Source: VSJD01 sp041653875 (GTDB lineage Bacteria; Verrucomicrobiota; Kiritimatiellia; JAAZAB01). Taken from it: DNA of 64,000 nucleotides. The number at the start of each line of letters is the position of its first letter. Position 1 is the first letter of the stretch. Position numbers and translations under genes: made by a program. Where the stretch lies: the NCBI GenBank assembly GCA_041653875.1, contig JBAZEM010000014.1, positions 6,129-70,128 of the forward strand. Reading direction: 5' to 3'. The notes under the pieces were generated by a model that was not told the origin of the DNA, made no database searches, and worked only from the letters and a program-made list of their open reading frames with translations. Below are positions 43,710 to 52,754 of the stretch, piece after piece.

Positions 43710-44447
43710 ATGACTTGCACGAATTCTATGAAGCCTGGACTTTATATTGTCGGCACCCCGATCGGAAACCTGGAGGATATCAGCGCCCGTGCTTTGGAAA
43801 CCCTGCGCGGGGCGAACATGATCCTGGCGGAAGACACGCGCCACACGCGGATTCTGCTCGAGCGCTACCAGATCCGCGCCGCGTTGATCAGTTGCCACCA
43901 GTTCAACGAGGCTTCCCGCGGCGGCGTTGCGCTGGAACGCATTCAGGCCGGCCAGGCGGTGGCCCTCGTGACCAATGCGGGGATGCCGGGGGTTTCCGAT
44001 CCCGGCGCGCGCATCGTAAACGCCTGCCGGAAAGCGGGATTGCCTGTTACGGTCATTCCGGGCCCTTCTTCCGTCACCGCCGCCATGGCGCTTTGTGGGT
44101 TTGTTGCCGGCGGGTTTCACTGCGAGGGTTTTTTGCCGCGCAAGGAAGGCGCCCGTAAAAAACGGCTGGAACAATTGCGCGACGAACCGGCGCCGGTGGT
44201 CATACTGGAATCGCCCTACCGTTGCCTGAAGGTGCTGGCCGACCTGAATGCCCTCCTGCCGGAGCGGGACCTGTTCCTGGCCCGGGAACTGACCAAGCTT
44301 CATGAGGAATGTCTCTGGGGCGCCGTGTCCGATATTTACCGGCGGCTGATGGAGTGCCACACGGGCGCCGGCGCGCGCGCCGTGCGGGGCGAAATTGTAA
44401 TGGTGCTCGCCCCGGCCGGCCGGCCACAGCGAATTGGCGATTTTTGA
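43710..44447 (+). CDS. rsmI: 16S rRNA C1402 2'-O-methyltransferase RsmI
   Basis: A 245-residue SAM-dependent methyltransferase of the tetrapyrrole-methylase fold. It begins LYIVGTPIGNLEDISARALETL, followed by ILAEDTRHTRILLERYQI, VALVTNAGMPGVSDPGARIV, VIPGPSSVTAAMALCGF, GFLPRKEGARKKRLEQL and FLARELTKLHEE, all in family order. RsmI methylates the 2'-OH of C1402 in the decoding centre. An alternative ATG at 43728 just before the first strand is possible. The neighbouring genes are STAS and PP2C signalling genes and chaperones. Confidence 0.93.
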   Translation: MTCTNSMKPGLYIVGTPIGNLEDISARALETLRGANMILAEDTRHTRILLERYQIRAALISCHQFNEASRGGVALERIQAGQAVALVTNAGMPGVSDPGARIVNACRKAGLPVTVIPGPSSVTAAMALCGFVAGGFHCEGFLPRKEGARKKRLEQLRDEPAPVVILESPYRCLKVLADLNALLPERDLFLARELTKLHEECLWGAVSDIYRRLMECHTGAGARAVRGEIVMVLAPAGRPQRIGDF

Positions 44448-44502
44448 TTGCGGATTGCGGATTAAAATCCGCTCAAAAAATTGTACAATATGAACCGATA
44501 AA

Positions 44503-45087
44503 ATGCATTTCGTCATGAACGAAACCCAATCCAGCGACCCTGTGCTTGAAGTTGCCCGGCAAGGCGCCGTTGCCTACCTGCGTGTGATGGGCCGGGCCAC
44601 CTTCAAAGCCGGTCCGGTCCTCAAGCAGTTCGGCACGGCGGCCATCGAAGATGGGTGTGCCAGGATCGTGCTGGATGCCTCGGCCTGCGAAGGCATGGAT
44701 AGCACGTTTATGGGGGTCCTGGCCGGCCTGGCCACGCGCCTGGCCCGCCAGACCGGCGGCAAAATGCTCATGCTGAATGTGCCTGATAAATTGTTCGAGG
44801 TACTGAGCACTCTGGGATTAGCCCAGTTGATGGAGTGTCACCGGTTGGGCGCGGCGCCGGAGCCGCTGGTGGCGCCGCCGCTCGCCGCGCAAGTTCTCAG
44901 CCCGCTCGCCGCGGCGGGCGCCGACTCGCAAACCACCCGGCGCGTGATGCTGGAAGCGCATACAACCCTGGCGGCCGTCTCGGACGCCAACCAGCTCCGT
45001 TTCAAGGACGTTCTGGCGTATCTGCGGGAGGACGTAAGACAGCCGGCAGACGGCGGAAGACGGAAGTCAGATGACGGGCCGAACTAA
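44503..45087 (+). CDS. STAS-domain protein (anti-sigma factor antagonist-like)
   Basis: A 194-residue protein. The STAS domain spans about residues 12-110: YLRVMGRATFKAGPVLKQF, then CARIVLDASACEGMDSTFMG with the phosphorylatable Ser/Thr region, and KMLMLNVPDKLFEVLSTLG. A C-terminal extension (about 115-194) includes VMLEAHTTLAAVSDANQLRF. It is encoded just upstream of a PP2C phosphatase, the classical partner that would activate it. The last 15 residues (PADGGRRKSDDGPN) are encoded by repeat word DNA. The start may also be the ATG at 44515. Confidence 0.85.
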   Translation: MHFVMNETQSSDPVLEVARQGAVAYLRVMGRATFKAGPVLKQFGTAAIEDGCARIVLDASACEGMDSTFMGVLAGLATRLARQTGGKMLMLNVPDKLFEVLSTLGLAQLMECHRLGAAPEPLVAPPLAAQVLSPLAAAGADSQTTRRVMLEAHTTLAAVSDANQLRFKDVLAYLREDVRQPADGGRRKSDDGPN

Positions 45088-45103
45088 GAACGAAGAACTG
45101 ATT

Positions 45104-45283
45104 TAATGCACAGGAATTTTCCGCCAGCCTGCCCGCCATAGCTTTATGCGACGGCGGGAGGCGGATCCGCCTGCGGTGGACAATCCCGCCGGGTCAGGGG
45201 GCCCGGCCTACAAAGATGCTGTCGGCCCGGCGCCCTCACCGGGCGTTATGAAAAAGTCGCCCCGCTTTGCGGGGCCTAATTTC
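45104..45283. repeat. Modular palindromic repeat unit (copy 3)
   Basis: A single composite unit: header CAGGAATTTTCCGCC, then CCTGCCCGCCATAGCTTTAT identical to 37.96 kb, then GGAGGCGGATCCGCC, then a GGGTCAGGGGGCCCGGCC core as at 2.9 and 38.2 kb, and the tail GAAAAAGTCGCCCCGC... GGCCTAA. It lies between the STAS and PP2C genes. Confidence 0.9.
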
Positions 45284-45301
45284 AATTCCGGATTGATTTT
45301 T

Positions 45302-46720
45302 ATGAGCTGGATCTGTTGGAGCATTATAGCCGGCGCGGTCCTGGCTATGTTCTTGAGCTTGCGGCGCACCCGCAAGGAGCGCGATGCTTTGCTCCAGGAA
45401 AAAGAAGTCATCTTCAATTTTGTCCATGACGTCAGCGAGGCCTTTGCCGAGTCCGCCAACGGTGTCCCCCAGATCGATTTTTTGCTGAAGCGCGTGCTGT
45501 TTTATGCCCAGCAGACCGCCAAGGCGCGCGCTGGCGCCATCTATTTCCGCGAACCCGATGGCAATACCTTGCGCGTTCGGGCCGCGGCCGGGCTGTTCCC
45601 GCCCATCGTCGGCGGCGCGTCCAGCGAGCCGGAAGCGGGCGACGGTTTTTTTCAACGCGTGGAAACGATGGTGCGGGACCAGTCCGCCCTTGCGGGGGAA
45701 GGCCTCGTCGGCGCGGTTGTCGCCCAGGGCGCCCCTTTGTTAATCGAAGATGCCGAGCGCGATCCGCGTGTGCCGCGCTTTCGGAGCGATTTTTTGCAGA
45801 TCCAATCCATTCTGCTGGCGCCGATGCGTTTTCAAAACACGGTGCTTGGCGCGCTCGTGGTCGTGAACCGGATCGACGATGCGCCTTTTATCCAGACGGA
45901 CCTTAATCTCCTGCAGGCGCTGGCCGACCAGGCGTCCGTCACGATCTACTATGCCAAGTTCAACGAGGAGCTGGACAAGAAACGGGTGCTCGACGACGAC
46001 CTGCGCGTGGCCCGCCGGATTCAAATGGCGTTATTGCCGACGAAGATTCCCCAGGCGCCGGGCCTGGAGATCGCAGCGTTCAGCGTGCCGGCCCGCGAGA
46101 TCGGCGGCGATTTCTACGATTTTGTGGCCATTGACGACGAGCATATCGGTCTGACCATTGCCGACGTCTCCGGCAAGGGGGTCACGGGCGCCATTCTGAT
46201 GTCAATCTGCCGCAGTATTTTCCGGGCGCATGCCCCCGGATGTCTGAGTCCGGGGACCGTTCTCAAAGCCATCAACCGCATTATTGTCGGCGATATCCAC
46301 GAGGATATGTTCATCAGCATGCTCTACTGCATTCTGAACACCCGGACGGCGGAAATCACCCTGGCGTGCGCCGGACATCCGCGTCCGCTCCATATTTCCA
46401 CCGGCGGCCAGGCCGTGCCCGTGGAAACCGCCGGGGTCGCCATCGGCCTGGTGGATGCCGACATGTTCGACCGCCGTCTTCAGGAGGTCACCGTCAGGCT
46501 TCAGCCGGGCGACCTGTGGGTCCTGTTCACGGATGGCGTCACCGAGGCCATGAACGCGGAGCACAAGGAATGGGGGCTTCTCAATCTCCAGCGCGCGGTC
46601 CTGCCAAAAGCGGGCGGCGCGGCGGCCATCGTCGCGCGCGTGCGACAAGAACTATTGGCTTTTGCCGGAGATGTGGCACAATACGACGACATGACCTTGG
46701 TGGTTGTAAACCGACTGTAA
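45302..46720 (+). CDS. GAF-domain PP2C (RsbU/SpoIIE-type) phosphatase
   Basis: A 472-residue protein: an N-terminal membrane segment (about residues 2-20), a GAF domain (about 50-215, QTAKARAGAIYFREPDGN, ILLAPMRFQNTVLGALVVVN), a linker coiled coil with DDDLRVARRIQMALLP, and a C-terminal PP2C domain (about 255-470) with the metal-binding acidic residues in GGDFYDFVAIDDEHIGL, ADVSGKGVTGA, FTDGVTEAMN and YDDMTLVVV. It would dephosphorylate the upstream STAS protein to control an alternative sigma factor or similar switch. The ATG at 45302 follows repeat unit DNA. Confidence 0.87.
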   Translation: MSWICWSIIAGAVLAMFLSLRRTRKERDALLQEKEVIFNFVHDVSEAFAESANGVPQIDFLLKRVLFYAQQTAKARAGAIYFREPDGNTLRVRAAAGLFPPIVGGASSEPEAGDGFFQRVETMVRDQSALAGEGLVGAVVAQGAPLLIEDAERDPRVPRFRSDFLQIQSILLAPMRFQNTVLGALVVVNRIDDAPFIQTDLNLLQALADQASVTIYYAKFNEELDKKRVLDDDLRVARRIQMALLPTKIPQAPGLEIAAFSVPAREIGGDFYDFVAIDDEHIGLTIADVSGKGVTGAILMSICRSIFRAHAPGCLSPGTVLKAINRIIVGDIHEDMFISMLYCILNTRTAEITLACAGHPRPLHISTGGQAVPVETAGVAIGLVDADMFDRRLQEVTVRLQPGDLWVLFTDGVTEAMNAEHKEWGLLNLQRAVLPKAGGAAAIVARVRQELLAFAGDVAQYDDMTLVVVNRL

Positions 46721-46781
46721 AGAAATGCAGAATGCAGAAACCGGATTCGGATTAAAATAAAATTTTTCTATAAGAACAGTT

Positions 46782-47456
46782 ATGAGCAAGAACAAAGAAA
46801 AACATCATTCCCACGAAGGCGAGGAGAAGAACCGGATGGCGGACTCTCCTGCGCCCGAGCGCTCCGGAGGGCAAGCGCCGGATTTATCTCTGGACGACGG
46901 AGGACTGACGGCGGAGGGCGGACACCCGACGACAGACGACGGACACCAGACGCCGGCAGGAGACAAAACCCTGCCGGCCGAGGATGCCGAGCGGGTCAAA
47001 AAACTGGCGCAACTTCAGGATCGTTTGTTGCGGCTCCAGGCCGATTTCGATAATTTCCGCAAGCGGACCCTGCGCGAGAAAAACGAGCTGTTCGACAGCG
47101 CCAACCAGGCCCTCATGCTGGAACTCCTGCCGGTGCTCGATCACCTGCAACTGGGTATCCAGGCGGCTTCCGTGCACCAGGCGGACCCGGCTTTCCGCGA
47201 GGGCTTGACTCTGATTTTCGACCAGCTTATGGGGGCGCTCTCCAAATTCGGACTGAGCCCCACTGAAGCCGAAAAACAGGTTTTCGATCCGAACCGGTTC
47301 GAGGCGGTCAATACCTTGCCGTCCGCGACCGAACCGGAAGGGACCGTGCTGGCTCTGGTCCGCCGCGGGTATATGCTCCGGAATAAAATGCTCCGTCCGG
47401 CGCAAGTCATCGTGTCCAGCGGACCGGCGCAGGCAGAAATTAAGAATGCAAAATGA
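46782..47456 (+). CDS. grpE: GrpE nucleotide exchange factor
   Basis: A 224-residue protein. The GrpE domain spans about residues 66-217: RLLRLQADFDNFRKRTLREK (coiled-coil helix), LELLPVLDHLQLGIQAA and the head with VNTLPSATEPEGTVLALVRRG and LRPAQVIVSS. It is the nucleotide exchange factor of DnaK; dnaJ is 113 bp downstream. The acidic N-terminal linker (about 36-59, DLSLDDGGLTAEGG and TTDDGHQTPAG) is encoded by a repeat word found elsewhere in the window, and the last seven residues (AEIKNAK) come from another. The core is intact. Confidence 0.9.
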   Translation: MSKNKEKHHSHEGEEKNRMADSPAPERSGGQAPDLSLDDGGLTAEGGHPTTDDGHQTPAGDKTLPAEDAERVKKLAQLQDRLLRLQADFDNFRKRTLREKNELFDSANQALMLELLPVLDHLQLGIQAASVHQADPAFREGLTLIFDQLMGALSKFGLSPTEAEKQVFDPNRFEAVNTLPSATEPEGTVLALVRRGYMLRNKMLRPAQVIVSSGPAQAEIKNAK

Positions 47457-47551
47457 AGAATTCAGAATGAAGCGACTGCGTCAATTGGAAGGCAAATCTT
47501 TGTTGAAAATGTTTTTTAATTCTGCATTTTTAATTTTGCATTCTGCATTTT
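47433..47551. repeat. Inverted repeat of gaatgca words between grpE and dnaJ
   Basis: The left arm (47433-47469) contains AAGAATGCAAAATG and GAATTCAGAATG; the right arm (47516-47551) contains the complementary TTCTGCATTTTTAATTTTGC. The grpE stop codon is inside the left arm. The same word family is at 35.2-35.4 kb. A ribosome-binding site AAGGAAGGAT follows before the dnaJ GTG. Confidence 0.8.
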
Positions 47552-47569
47552 CTTTAAGGAAGGATATAA

Positions 47570-48754
47570 GTGGCAACCAAGCGCGATTATTATGAAGTGT
47601 TGAATTTGTCCCGCAGCGCCGGCGAAGAGGAAATCAAAAAGGCCTATCGCAAACTGGCCCTCCAGCATCACCCGGACCGCAACTCCGGCGACAAGGCCGC
47701 CGAGGAGAAGTTCAAGGAACTTTCCGAGGCCTATGAGGTGCTCAACGACCCCCAAAAACGGCGGCAATACGACCAATTCGGTCATGCCGGCTTAAAGTCC
47801 TCGTTCGGGCCGGGGGGCTTCGATTTCTCCCGCGACTTTACCCATGGCGCCGATCTGCACGATATTTTCGGCAACCTGTTTGGCGGGGCCGGCGGCATGT
47901 TCGAGGAGTTTTTCGGGCGCGCCGGCGCTCGGCGCGGCGCGGCAGATGGGTCGCGCCCCGCGCGCGGGGCGGACTTGCGCTTCGATTTGGAAATCGACTT
48001 TGAGGATTCGATTTTCGGCGCCGAGCGCGAAATTACCCTGCCTGTTTCGGAGGCCTGTCCCGCGTGCGGCGGAACGGGATCGGAAGCGGGTCATCGCAAG
48101 GAAACCTGCCGGCATTGCAATGGCCACGGCGTGGTCGTCACCGCGAGCGGCTTTTTCCATGTCCAGCAGGATTGTCCGTCCTGCGGCGGCCGCGGCGAGA
48201 TCGTTACGCACCCCTGCCGGGCCTGTCGTGGCGCGGGCTTGGTCAAGAATAGCAAGCAGTTGACGCTTAAAATTCCGCCGGGCGTGGAAACCGGTTCGCG
48301 CCTGCGCCTGTCGGGCCGCGGCGAAGGCGGCGCGCGGGGCGGGGCGGCGGGCGATCTCTACGTCATGCTGCACGTTCGGCCGCACAGCCTGTTCCAGCGT
48401 CAAGACCGCGACTTGTTTTGCGAAGTGCCGGTGCCCTTGGACGTGGCCCTGCTCGGCGGCGAGATCCAGGCGCCGACTGTCGAGGGCTGGGTCACTCTCA
48501 AACTGGCGCCCGGCACTGAAAACGGGAAACTGTTCCGCCTGCGCGGCAAAGGGGCGCCCGGGCTCGGGTCCGAAGGTCCCGGCGACTTGCACGTGCGCAT
48601 TGCCGTCGAAGTTCCCAAGAACCTTTCCGGCGCGCAGAAACGCAAGCTGAAGGAATTCATGGACATCTGCGCGGCCGACCAATATCCGGGACGCAACCAG
48701 TTTCAAAAGCAGGCCGCGGAGTTTTTGGAGCGCCGCAAACAGGCGGGGAAATGA
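47570..48754 (+). CDS. dnaJ: Chaperone protein DnaJ
   Basis: A 394-residue co-chaperone. The J-domain (about residues 4-70) has YYEVLNLSRSAGEEEIKKA and HHPDRNSGD with the essential HPD. A Gly/Phe-rich region follows (GGFDFSRDF, FGGAGGMFEEFFG). The zinc-binding domain (about 160-225) has four CxxCxGxG-type repeats (CPACGGTG, CRHCNGHG, CPSCGGRG, CRACRGAG). The C-terminal substrate-binding domains are complete. The start is a GTG at 47570 with AAGGAAGG ahead. It partners GrpE upstream and probably shares its operon; dnaK is not in the window. Confidence 0.93.
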   Translation: MATKRDYYEVLNLSRSAGEEEIKKAYRKLALQHHPDRNSGDKAAEEKFKELSEAYEVLNDPQKRRQYDQFGHAGLKSSFGPGGFDFSRDFTHGADLHDIFGNLFGGAGGMFEEFFGRAGARRGAADGSRPARGADLRFDLEIDFEDSIFGAEREITLPVSEACPACGGTGSEAGHRKETCRHCNGHGVVVTASGFFHVQQDCPSCGGRGEIVTHPCRACRGAGLVKNSKQLTLKIPPGVETGSRLRLSGRGEGGARGGAAGDLYVMLHVRPHSLFQRQDRDLFCEVPVPLDVALLGGEIQAPTVEGWVTLKLAPGTENGKLFRLRGKGAPGLGSEGPGDLHVRIAVEVPKNLSGAQKRKLKEFMDICAADQYPGRNQFQKQAAEFLERRKQAGK

Positions 48755-49542
48755 TGCGCTGTCTGATCGATGCTGCCCAATGGAGCGCGGATGATATCGA
48801 ACTGGCGCCGGACGAGTCGCATCATCTGGTCCAGGTGTTGCGCGCCCGCCCCGGCGAACAGGTCGGCCTTTTTACCGGCCAGGGCCATGCCGCGCAGGCG
48901 ACCTTTATCGCTGTGCGGCAGAAACGGGCGCTGGTTCGGGTTCTGCCCGCCACACGTTGCGCAATGCCGCCGCCGTCCGTGGCCGTGACGCTTATCCAGG
49001 CGATTCCCAAACACGCGCTGATGGACGGGATCGTTCAAAAGGCCGTGGAATTGGGCGCGCAGGCCATTCAGCCGTTGATGACCGCGCGGGTCATCGTGCG
49101 GCTCTCAGCCGGCGATGGCCGGTCAGCCGGCGAAGCCGAGCGCCGCTGTGTCCGTTGGCAGAAGATTGCGCTGGAGGCCACCCGGCAATGCGGCGCCGTC
49201 TGGATGCCGGCCGTGCTTCCGATCCGCTCCCTGCCGGAGATAACGGCCGAGTTGAAGCGTTTCGACCTGTGCCTGGTGGGTTCGCTCCATGCGGCGGCCC
49301 GTCCGTTCCGCGAGGCCGTGGCCAAAATGCGCAAACAGTCGTTGCAAAGTATTGCGCTGATCGTCGGCCCGGAAGGCGACCTGACGGAGACGGAAACCAC
49401 GGCGCTTAAGGACGCGGGCGCGCAACTGGTCAGTTTCGGCAATGCCGTATTCCGGGTGGAAACCGCCGCGCTTTACGGGTTGAGCGTGTTGCATTATGAA
49501 TTTGCGGATCGAGCACAGGAGGCTGTAGACCGTGGAGCATAG
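48751..49542 (+). CDS. rsmE: 16S rRNA U1498 N3-methyltransferase RsmE
   Basis: A 263-residue SPOUT methyltransferase. The N-terminal PUA-like half has DESHHLVQVLRARPGEQVGLF; the SPOUT half has AIPKHALMDGIVQKAVELGA, MTARVIVRLS, WQKIALEATRQCG and the knot region ALIVGPEGDLTETETTAL and VSFGNAVFRVETAAL. It methylates U1498 in 16S rRNA. It overlaps dnaJ by ATGA, a gene order common across bacteria. The last few residues (AVDRGA) are encoded by an intergenic repeat word. Confidence 0.93.
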   Translation: MMRCLIDAAQWSADDIELAPDESHHLVQVLRARPGEQVGLFTGQGHAAQATFIAVRQKRALVRVLPATRCAMPPPSVAVTLIQAIPKHALMDGIVQKAVELGAQAIQPLMTARVIVRLSAGDGRSAGEAERRCVRWQKIALEATRQCGAVWMPAVLPIRSLPEITAELKRFDLCLVGSLHAAARPFREAVAKMRKQSLQSIALIVGPEGDLTETETTALKDAGAQLVSFGNAVFRVETAALYGLSVLHYEFADRAQEAVDRGA

Positions 49543-49625
49543 ACTGTGGGCGAAAGGCCGACAAAGAACGATTTGTTGCACAAATCCCGGATTTCCAATC
49601 TGTAGCCTACAGTCAACAGCCTAAG
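49517..49625. repeat. Repeat word region at the end of rsmE (gctgtagac / gtagcctacag)
   Basis: AGGCTGTAGACCGTGGAGC and ATAGACTGTGGGCG on the left face TCTGTAGCCTACAGTCAACAGCC on the right, an imperfect inverted repeat of about 30 bases per arm between convergent rsmE and the DUF2723 gene. Confidence 0.65.
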
Positions 49626-49634
49626 GCCTTAGTC

Positions 49635-52598
49635 TTACGGACTGAACAGGCCCGGTATTGGCGCGAACGGTTGTCGGGTCGTTTGTGCCAGTTTTTGGAA
49701 ACTTTCCATGCCACGCAGGGGGTCCAGACGGGTGTCCTTGCGGATCACGTCTTTAAGCGGCTCGCCGCCGTAGGCGACGGCCTGGCGCAAGGATTGGATG
49801 GCGCGGTCGTTCTGGCCCATCTGGACTTGCACGCCGGCCAGTTCCAGCCATACGCGCGGGTCGCTCTTCTCGTGCTGGAGGTAGCGCTGGTAAGCCTCGG
49901 CCATCAGCGGCCAGCGGGGCGGATTGGAAGCCAGTTCCGCCACTTTCAGGAAAGCCTGGGGCGGAATATTGGTATTGGGATTGTTCAATACCTGCATGGC
50001 CAGTGCCTGGAAGGGCTGTTCGCGACCTGAGCGCTGGTAAAGCGTGGCCAGTTCGAACACCATCTGCAGCGTGCTGTCACTGCCTTTCGCGAGCTGGGCC
50101 TGCAACTGGTTGATGCGCGTGTTCATCTGGGCCATTTCCTTGATCTGGCTGATGAACCCGCCGATCCGGTCGTTGTTGGGATCGCAGGTCTGGTTCGCTT
50201 CCATGAGCCGGATGGCGTCGCCAAACCGGCCGGTCTGCAAGTACATGTCTGCCAGGCGGAAATTGGCCTCCGGGCTGGTAGGACACAAGTCCACGGCCTG
50301 CCGGAAAGCGATTTCCGCTTCGTTTGTCATATGGCGCCAAAGGTACAGTCCGGCAATGGCGCAACGCAGTTTGGAGAACGTCTTGCGCGCCACGACGTCC
50401 CGCTGGAATTTCTTGTCCTTCATCAGGCGGTTGAAATACCAGGCCCAGAAATCCATGTCGTTCTTCACCATTTCGGCGGGTAGAGGCCCTTCGGGCAATT
50501 TCTCCTTGTTGATCTTCATGATCAGGCCGTGCGGCGAGAGATAGGGATACATCCAGTTGATGACGTAACTTTCCTCGACGTAGAAATCGTGCCGCCACTT
50601 GTTGGCCTCGAAGATGGCCTTGCTGATGATCCCGTTGATTTCCATGACGCCCTGCACGCCTTGCACGCTGACCTTGCCGCTCTTGTCGATGGTCACGGCG
50701 GCGTTGGATGGAATGCGCCCGGTGCGCACGTCGTTGACGTACGACTGGAAGGCATAATTGGTGTCCTGCGGCGTGGGAATCCAGATCAGGTCGCCGTAGA
50801 GATCGCGCATGACGTTCATGTAGGTGTTGTCGGCCAGCGCGTTCTGGGTGATCAGCATCACGTCGGGGCGCACTTTGGGGCAGAAGATCATGTAGGTGGG
50901 CACGAAGCGGCCCGGATCGGTGCCGCCGTAGAAGACCGCGTTGGTTGACATGGCCGGCGGGAAAACCGGGTTCGGCAGGGGCGGCTCGCCTGGTTTGAGT
51001 TCGCGCGTGATGGCCTCGGCGCCGCACAACTGGTAGTTGCCGAATTGCCAGCCGAAGTCATGGCCGCATAATTCCGTGCCGCCGTTGGCCGCGATCATCT
51101 TTTCATCGTACCAGTTCTGCCAGATGCCGCCCAGCGGCGACAGCAGGGTGATGGCCAGCGCCAGGGCCAGCACGATGCGGTGTTTGAAAAACCGTTCCAG
51201 AAAGGCCATGCAGAACAGAAACCCGTAGCCCACCCAGACGGCATAGATGGCGGTGGACTGGCAGAACTGGACCTGGGCGATAAAAAGAGATTGGAGATCG
51301 TGGGGCGGATTCAGGAGAATCATCATGCCCGGCCCGGTGACCAGGAAGGCGAGAATCGTGGTCAGCAGCCAGGACCAGTGCCGGCGCCAGATGGAGCGGA
51401 AAAAGAAAATCGGCACCAGGGCCAGGAGCGGAATCGGGAACGGGAACTGGTCTTCCAGCTCGCTTAAAAACTCCACAATTTGGGTCATGAACGCCCTGGG
51501 ATCCAGGGCGGGCGCCAGGGCCTGGTACTGTCCGCGCGTGACGGCATGACGAAATCCTTCGAACGTCCGCGGATATCCCCAGTTGATGGGCGGATTGAAA
51601 TCCGAGGAAATCGGCATGTAAACGAACAACGAAAGGCCCAGGAGCGTAAAGAGGATCAGCGGAACCAGCCGTTTCCATTCCGAGAAAATCTGGCGGGTGA
51701 ATGCCCACAGGATGAACGGCGAGAGCAACAGGACGATGCCGATGGTGAGCCACAACTCCCGTTGAACAAACCGGCCGAAGGAATATTCCGGAAATGCGAT
51801 TTGAAAGAGAACCGCCGCCCCGATGACCGCCAGGCCGGCCGCCAGGCAGTCCCGGAAAAGGCGCCGGTCGGCCGCCCAGAAGATCATCATGAGGCCCGGC
51901 ACCATCAGCACGATCGGCTGGCAGTTGGTGAAGGTTGCGCCGAACAGCGCGGCAATCCAGTAAAGCAGGCGGTCCTCGCGGGGCCGGTGCAGCCAGACAT
52001 AGGCCAGGGTCAGAATCAAGACGTGCAGGAAAGTGTTCAGGCTGTACACTTCGGCAATGACGCACTGGGACCAGATGAACGGGCAGAACGCCAGGATCAG
52101 GCCGGCCGCCAATCCGCTGGCCCAGCTTATGATTTTCTCCGCCGGCGTGGCCGATTCGGGATCGTCCTCATGCCGGAAAGTGCGCAGGAGATCGCGGCCG
52201 GAACGGCTGATGAGAATTGTCACTGTGGCGCAACAAAGCGCGCCGAAAAAGCCCGACATGCAATTGACGGCCCAAGCCGGGTTGGGGTGCCCCCAGTATT
52301 TGACAAAGAAGAATATCTTGCAGAAGATCCACCCCAGAATCGTCCAGAGCGGATACCCGGGCGGGTGCGGCACGCCCAGATTGGCCGCGCCTGTGACCAG
52401 CTCGCCGGAGTCCTCCAGCGTGACCGTGGGCGCCTGGGTCAGAACATAGAACGTCTGCGCGATGACATAGGTGATGGCGAACGCCAGCCAGTCGTACCTT
52501 TTAAAGAAAGCAACCGGCTTGGTCCAAACCGGCTCCGACGGCTTTTGGGAAATGGACGGGATTGACGCAGTCCGTTCTTTCGGCCTGGCATTTGCCAT
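49635..52598 (-). CDS. DUF2723 membrane protein with TPR domain
   Basis: A 987-residue protein. Residues about 30-500 are a polytopic membrane region beginning after the characteristic DUF2723 motif EDSGELVTGAANLGVPHPPG, where an acidic residue after the first segment is typical of GT-C glycosyltransferases. A soluble part follows (about 540-780). Residues about 790-960 form tandem TPRs (MTNEAEIAFRQAVDLCPTS, EANFRLADMYLQTG, DNRAIQSLRQAVAY-like). DUF2723 proteins of this kind are common in Bacteroidetes and PVC bacteria and are considered protein glycosyltransferases or related. The start fits an upstream ribosome site. Confidence 0.8.
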   Translation of the reverse strand: MANARPKERTASIPSISQKPSEPVWTKPVAFFKRYDWLAFAITYVIAQTFYVLTQAPTVTLEDSGELVTGAANLGVPHPPGYPLWTILGWIFCKIFFFVKYWGHPNPAWAVNCMSGFFGALCCATVTILISRSGRDLLRTFRHEDDPESATPAEKIISWASGLAAGLILAFCPFIWSQCVIAEVYSLNTFLHVLILTLAYVWLHRPREDRLLYWIAALFGATFTNCQPIVLMVPGLMMIFWAADRRLFRDCLAAGLAVIGAAVLFQIAFPEYSFGRFVQRELWLTIGIVLLLSPFILWAFTRQIFSEWKRLVPLILFTLLGLSLFVYMPISSDFNPPINWGYPRTFEGFRHAVTRGQYQALAPALDPRAFMTQIVEFLSELEDQFPFPIPLLALVPIFFFRSIWRRHWSWLLTTILAFLVTGPGMMILLNPPHDLQSLFIAQVQFCQSTAIYAVWVGYGFLFCMAFLERFFKHRIVLALALAITLLSPLGGIWQNWYDEKMIAANGGTELCGHDFGWQFGNYQLCGAEAITRELKPGEPPLPNPVFPPAMSTNAVFYGGTDPGRFVPTYMIFCPKVRPDVMLITQNALADNTYMNVMRDLYGDLIWIPTPQDTNYAFQSYVNDVRTGRIPSNAAVTIDKSGKVSVQGVQGVMEINGIISKAIFEANKWRHDFYVEESYVINWMYPYLSPHGLIMKINKEKLPEGPLPAEMVKNDMDFWAWYFNRLMKDKKFQRDVVARKTFSKLRCAIAGLYLWRHMTNEAEIAFRQAVDLCPTSPEANFRLADMYLQTGRFGDAIRLMEANQTCDPNNDRIGGFISQIKEMAQMNTRINQLQAQLAKGSDSTLQMVFELATLYQRSGREQPFQALAMQVLNNPNTNIPPQAFLKVAELASNPPRWPLMAEAYQRYLQHEKSDPRVWLELAGVQVQMGQNDRAIQSLRQAVAYGGEPLKDVIRKDTRLDPLRGMESFQKLAQTTRQPFAPIPGLFSP

Positions 52599-52754
52599 GA
52601 TGCGACTCCTCGTGATTCAAAAATGCAATTGAAAATTAATCCTACAAAGTTGCCGGGAGCAGGTCAATAACCTAAATCTTGCGCCGGCGACCGGCCTAAT
52701 TTGAATACGGAATTGCTTGGCTGCGCGGGCGGAAGATGGGCATATCCCTGTCCG

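Noticed and set aside
51480..52565. A 361-residue plus-strand frame opposite DUF2723
   Set aside because: Charged low-complexity composition typical of antisense frames; the minus strand has clear DUF2723 motifs and membrane helices.
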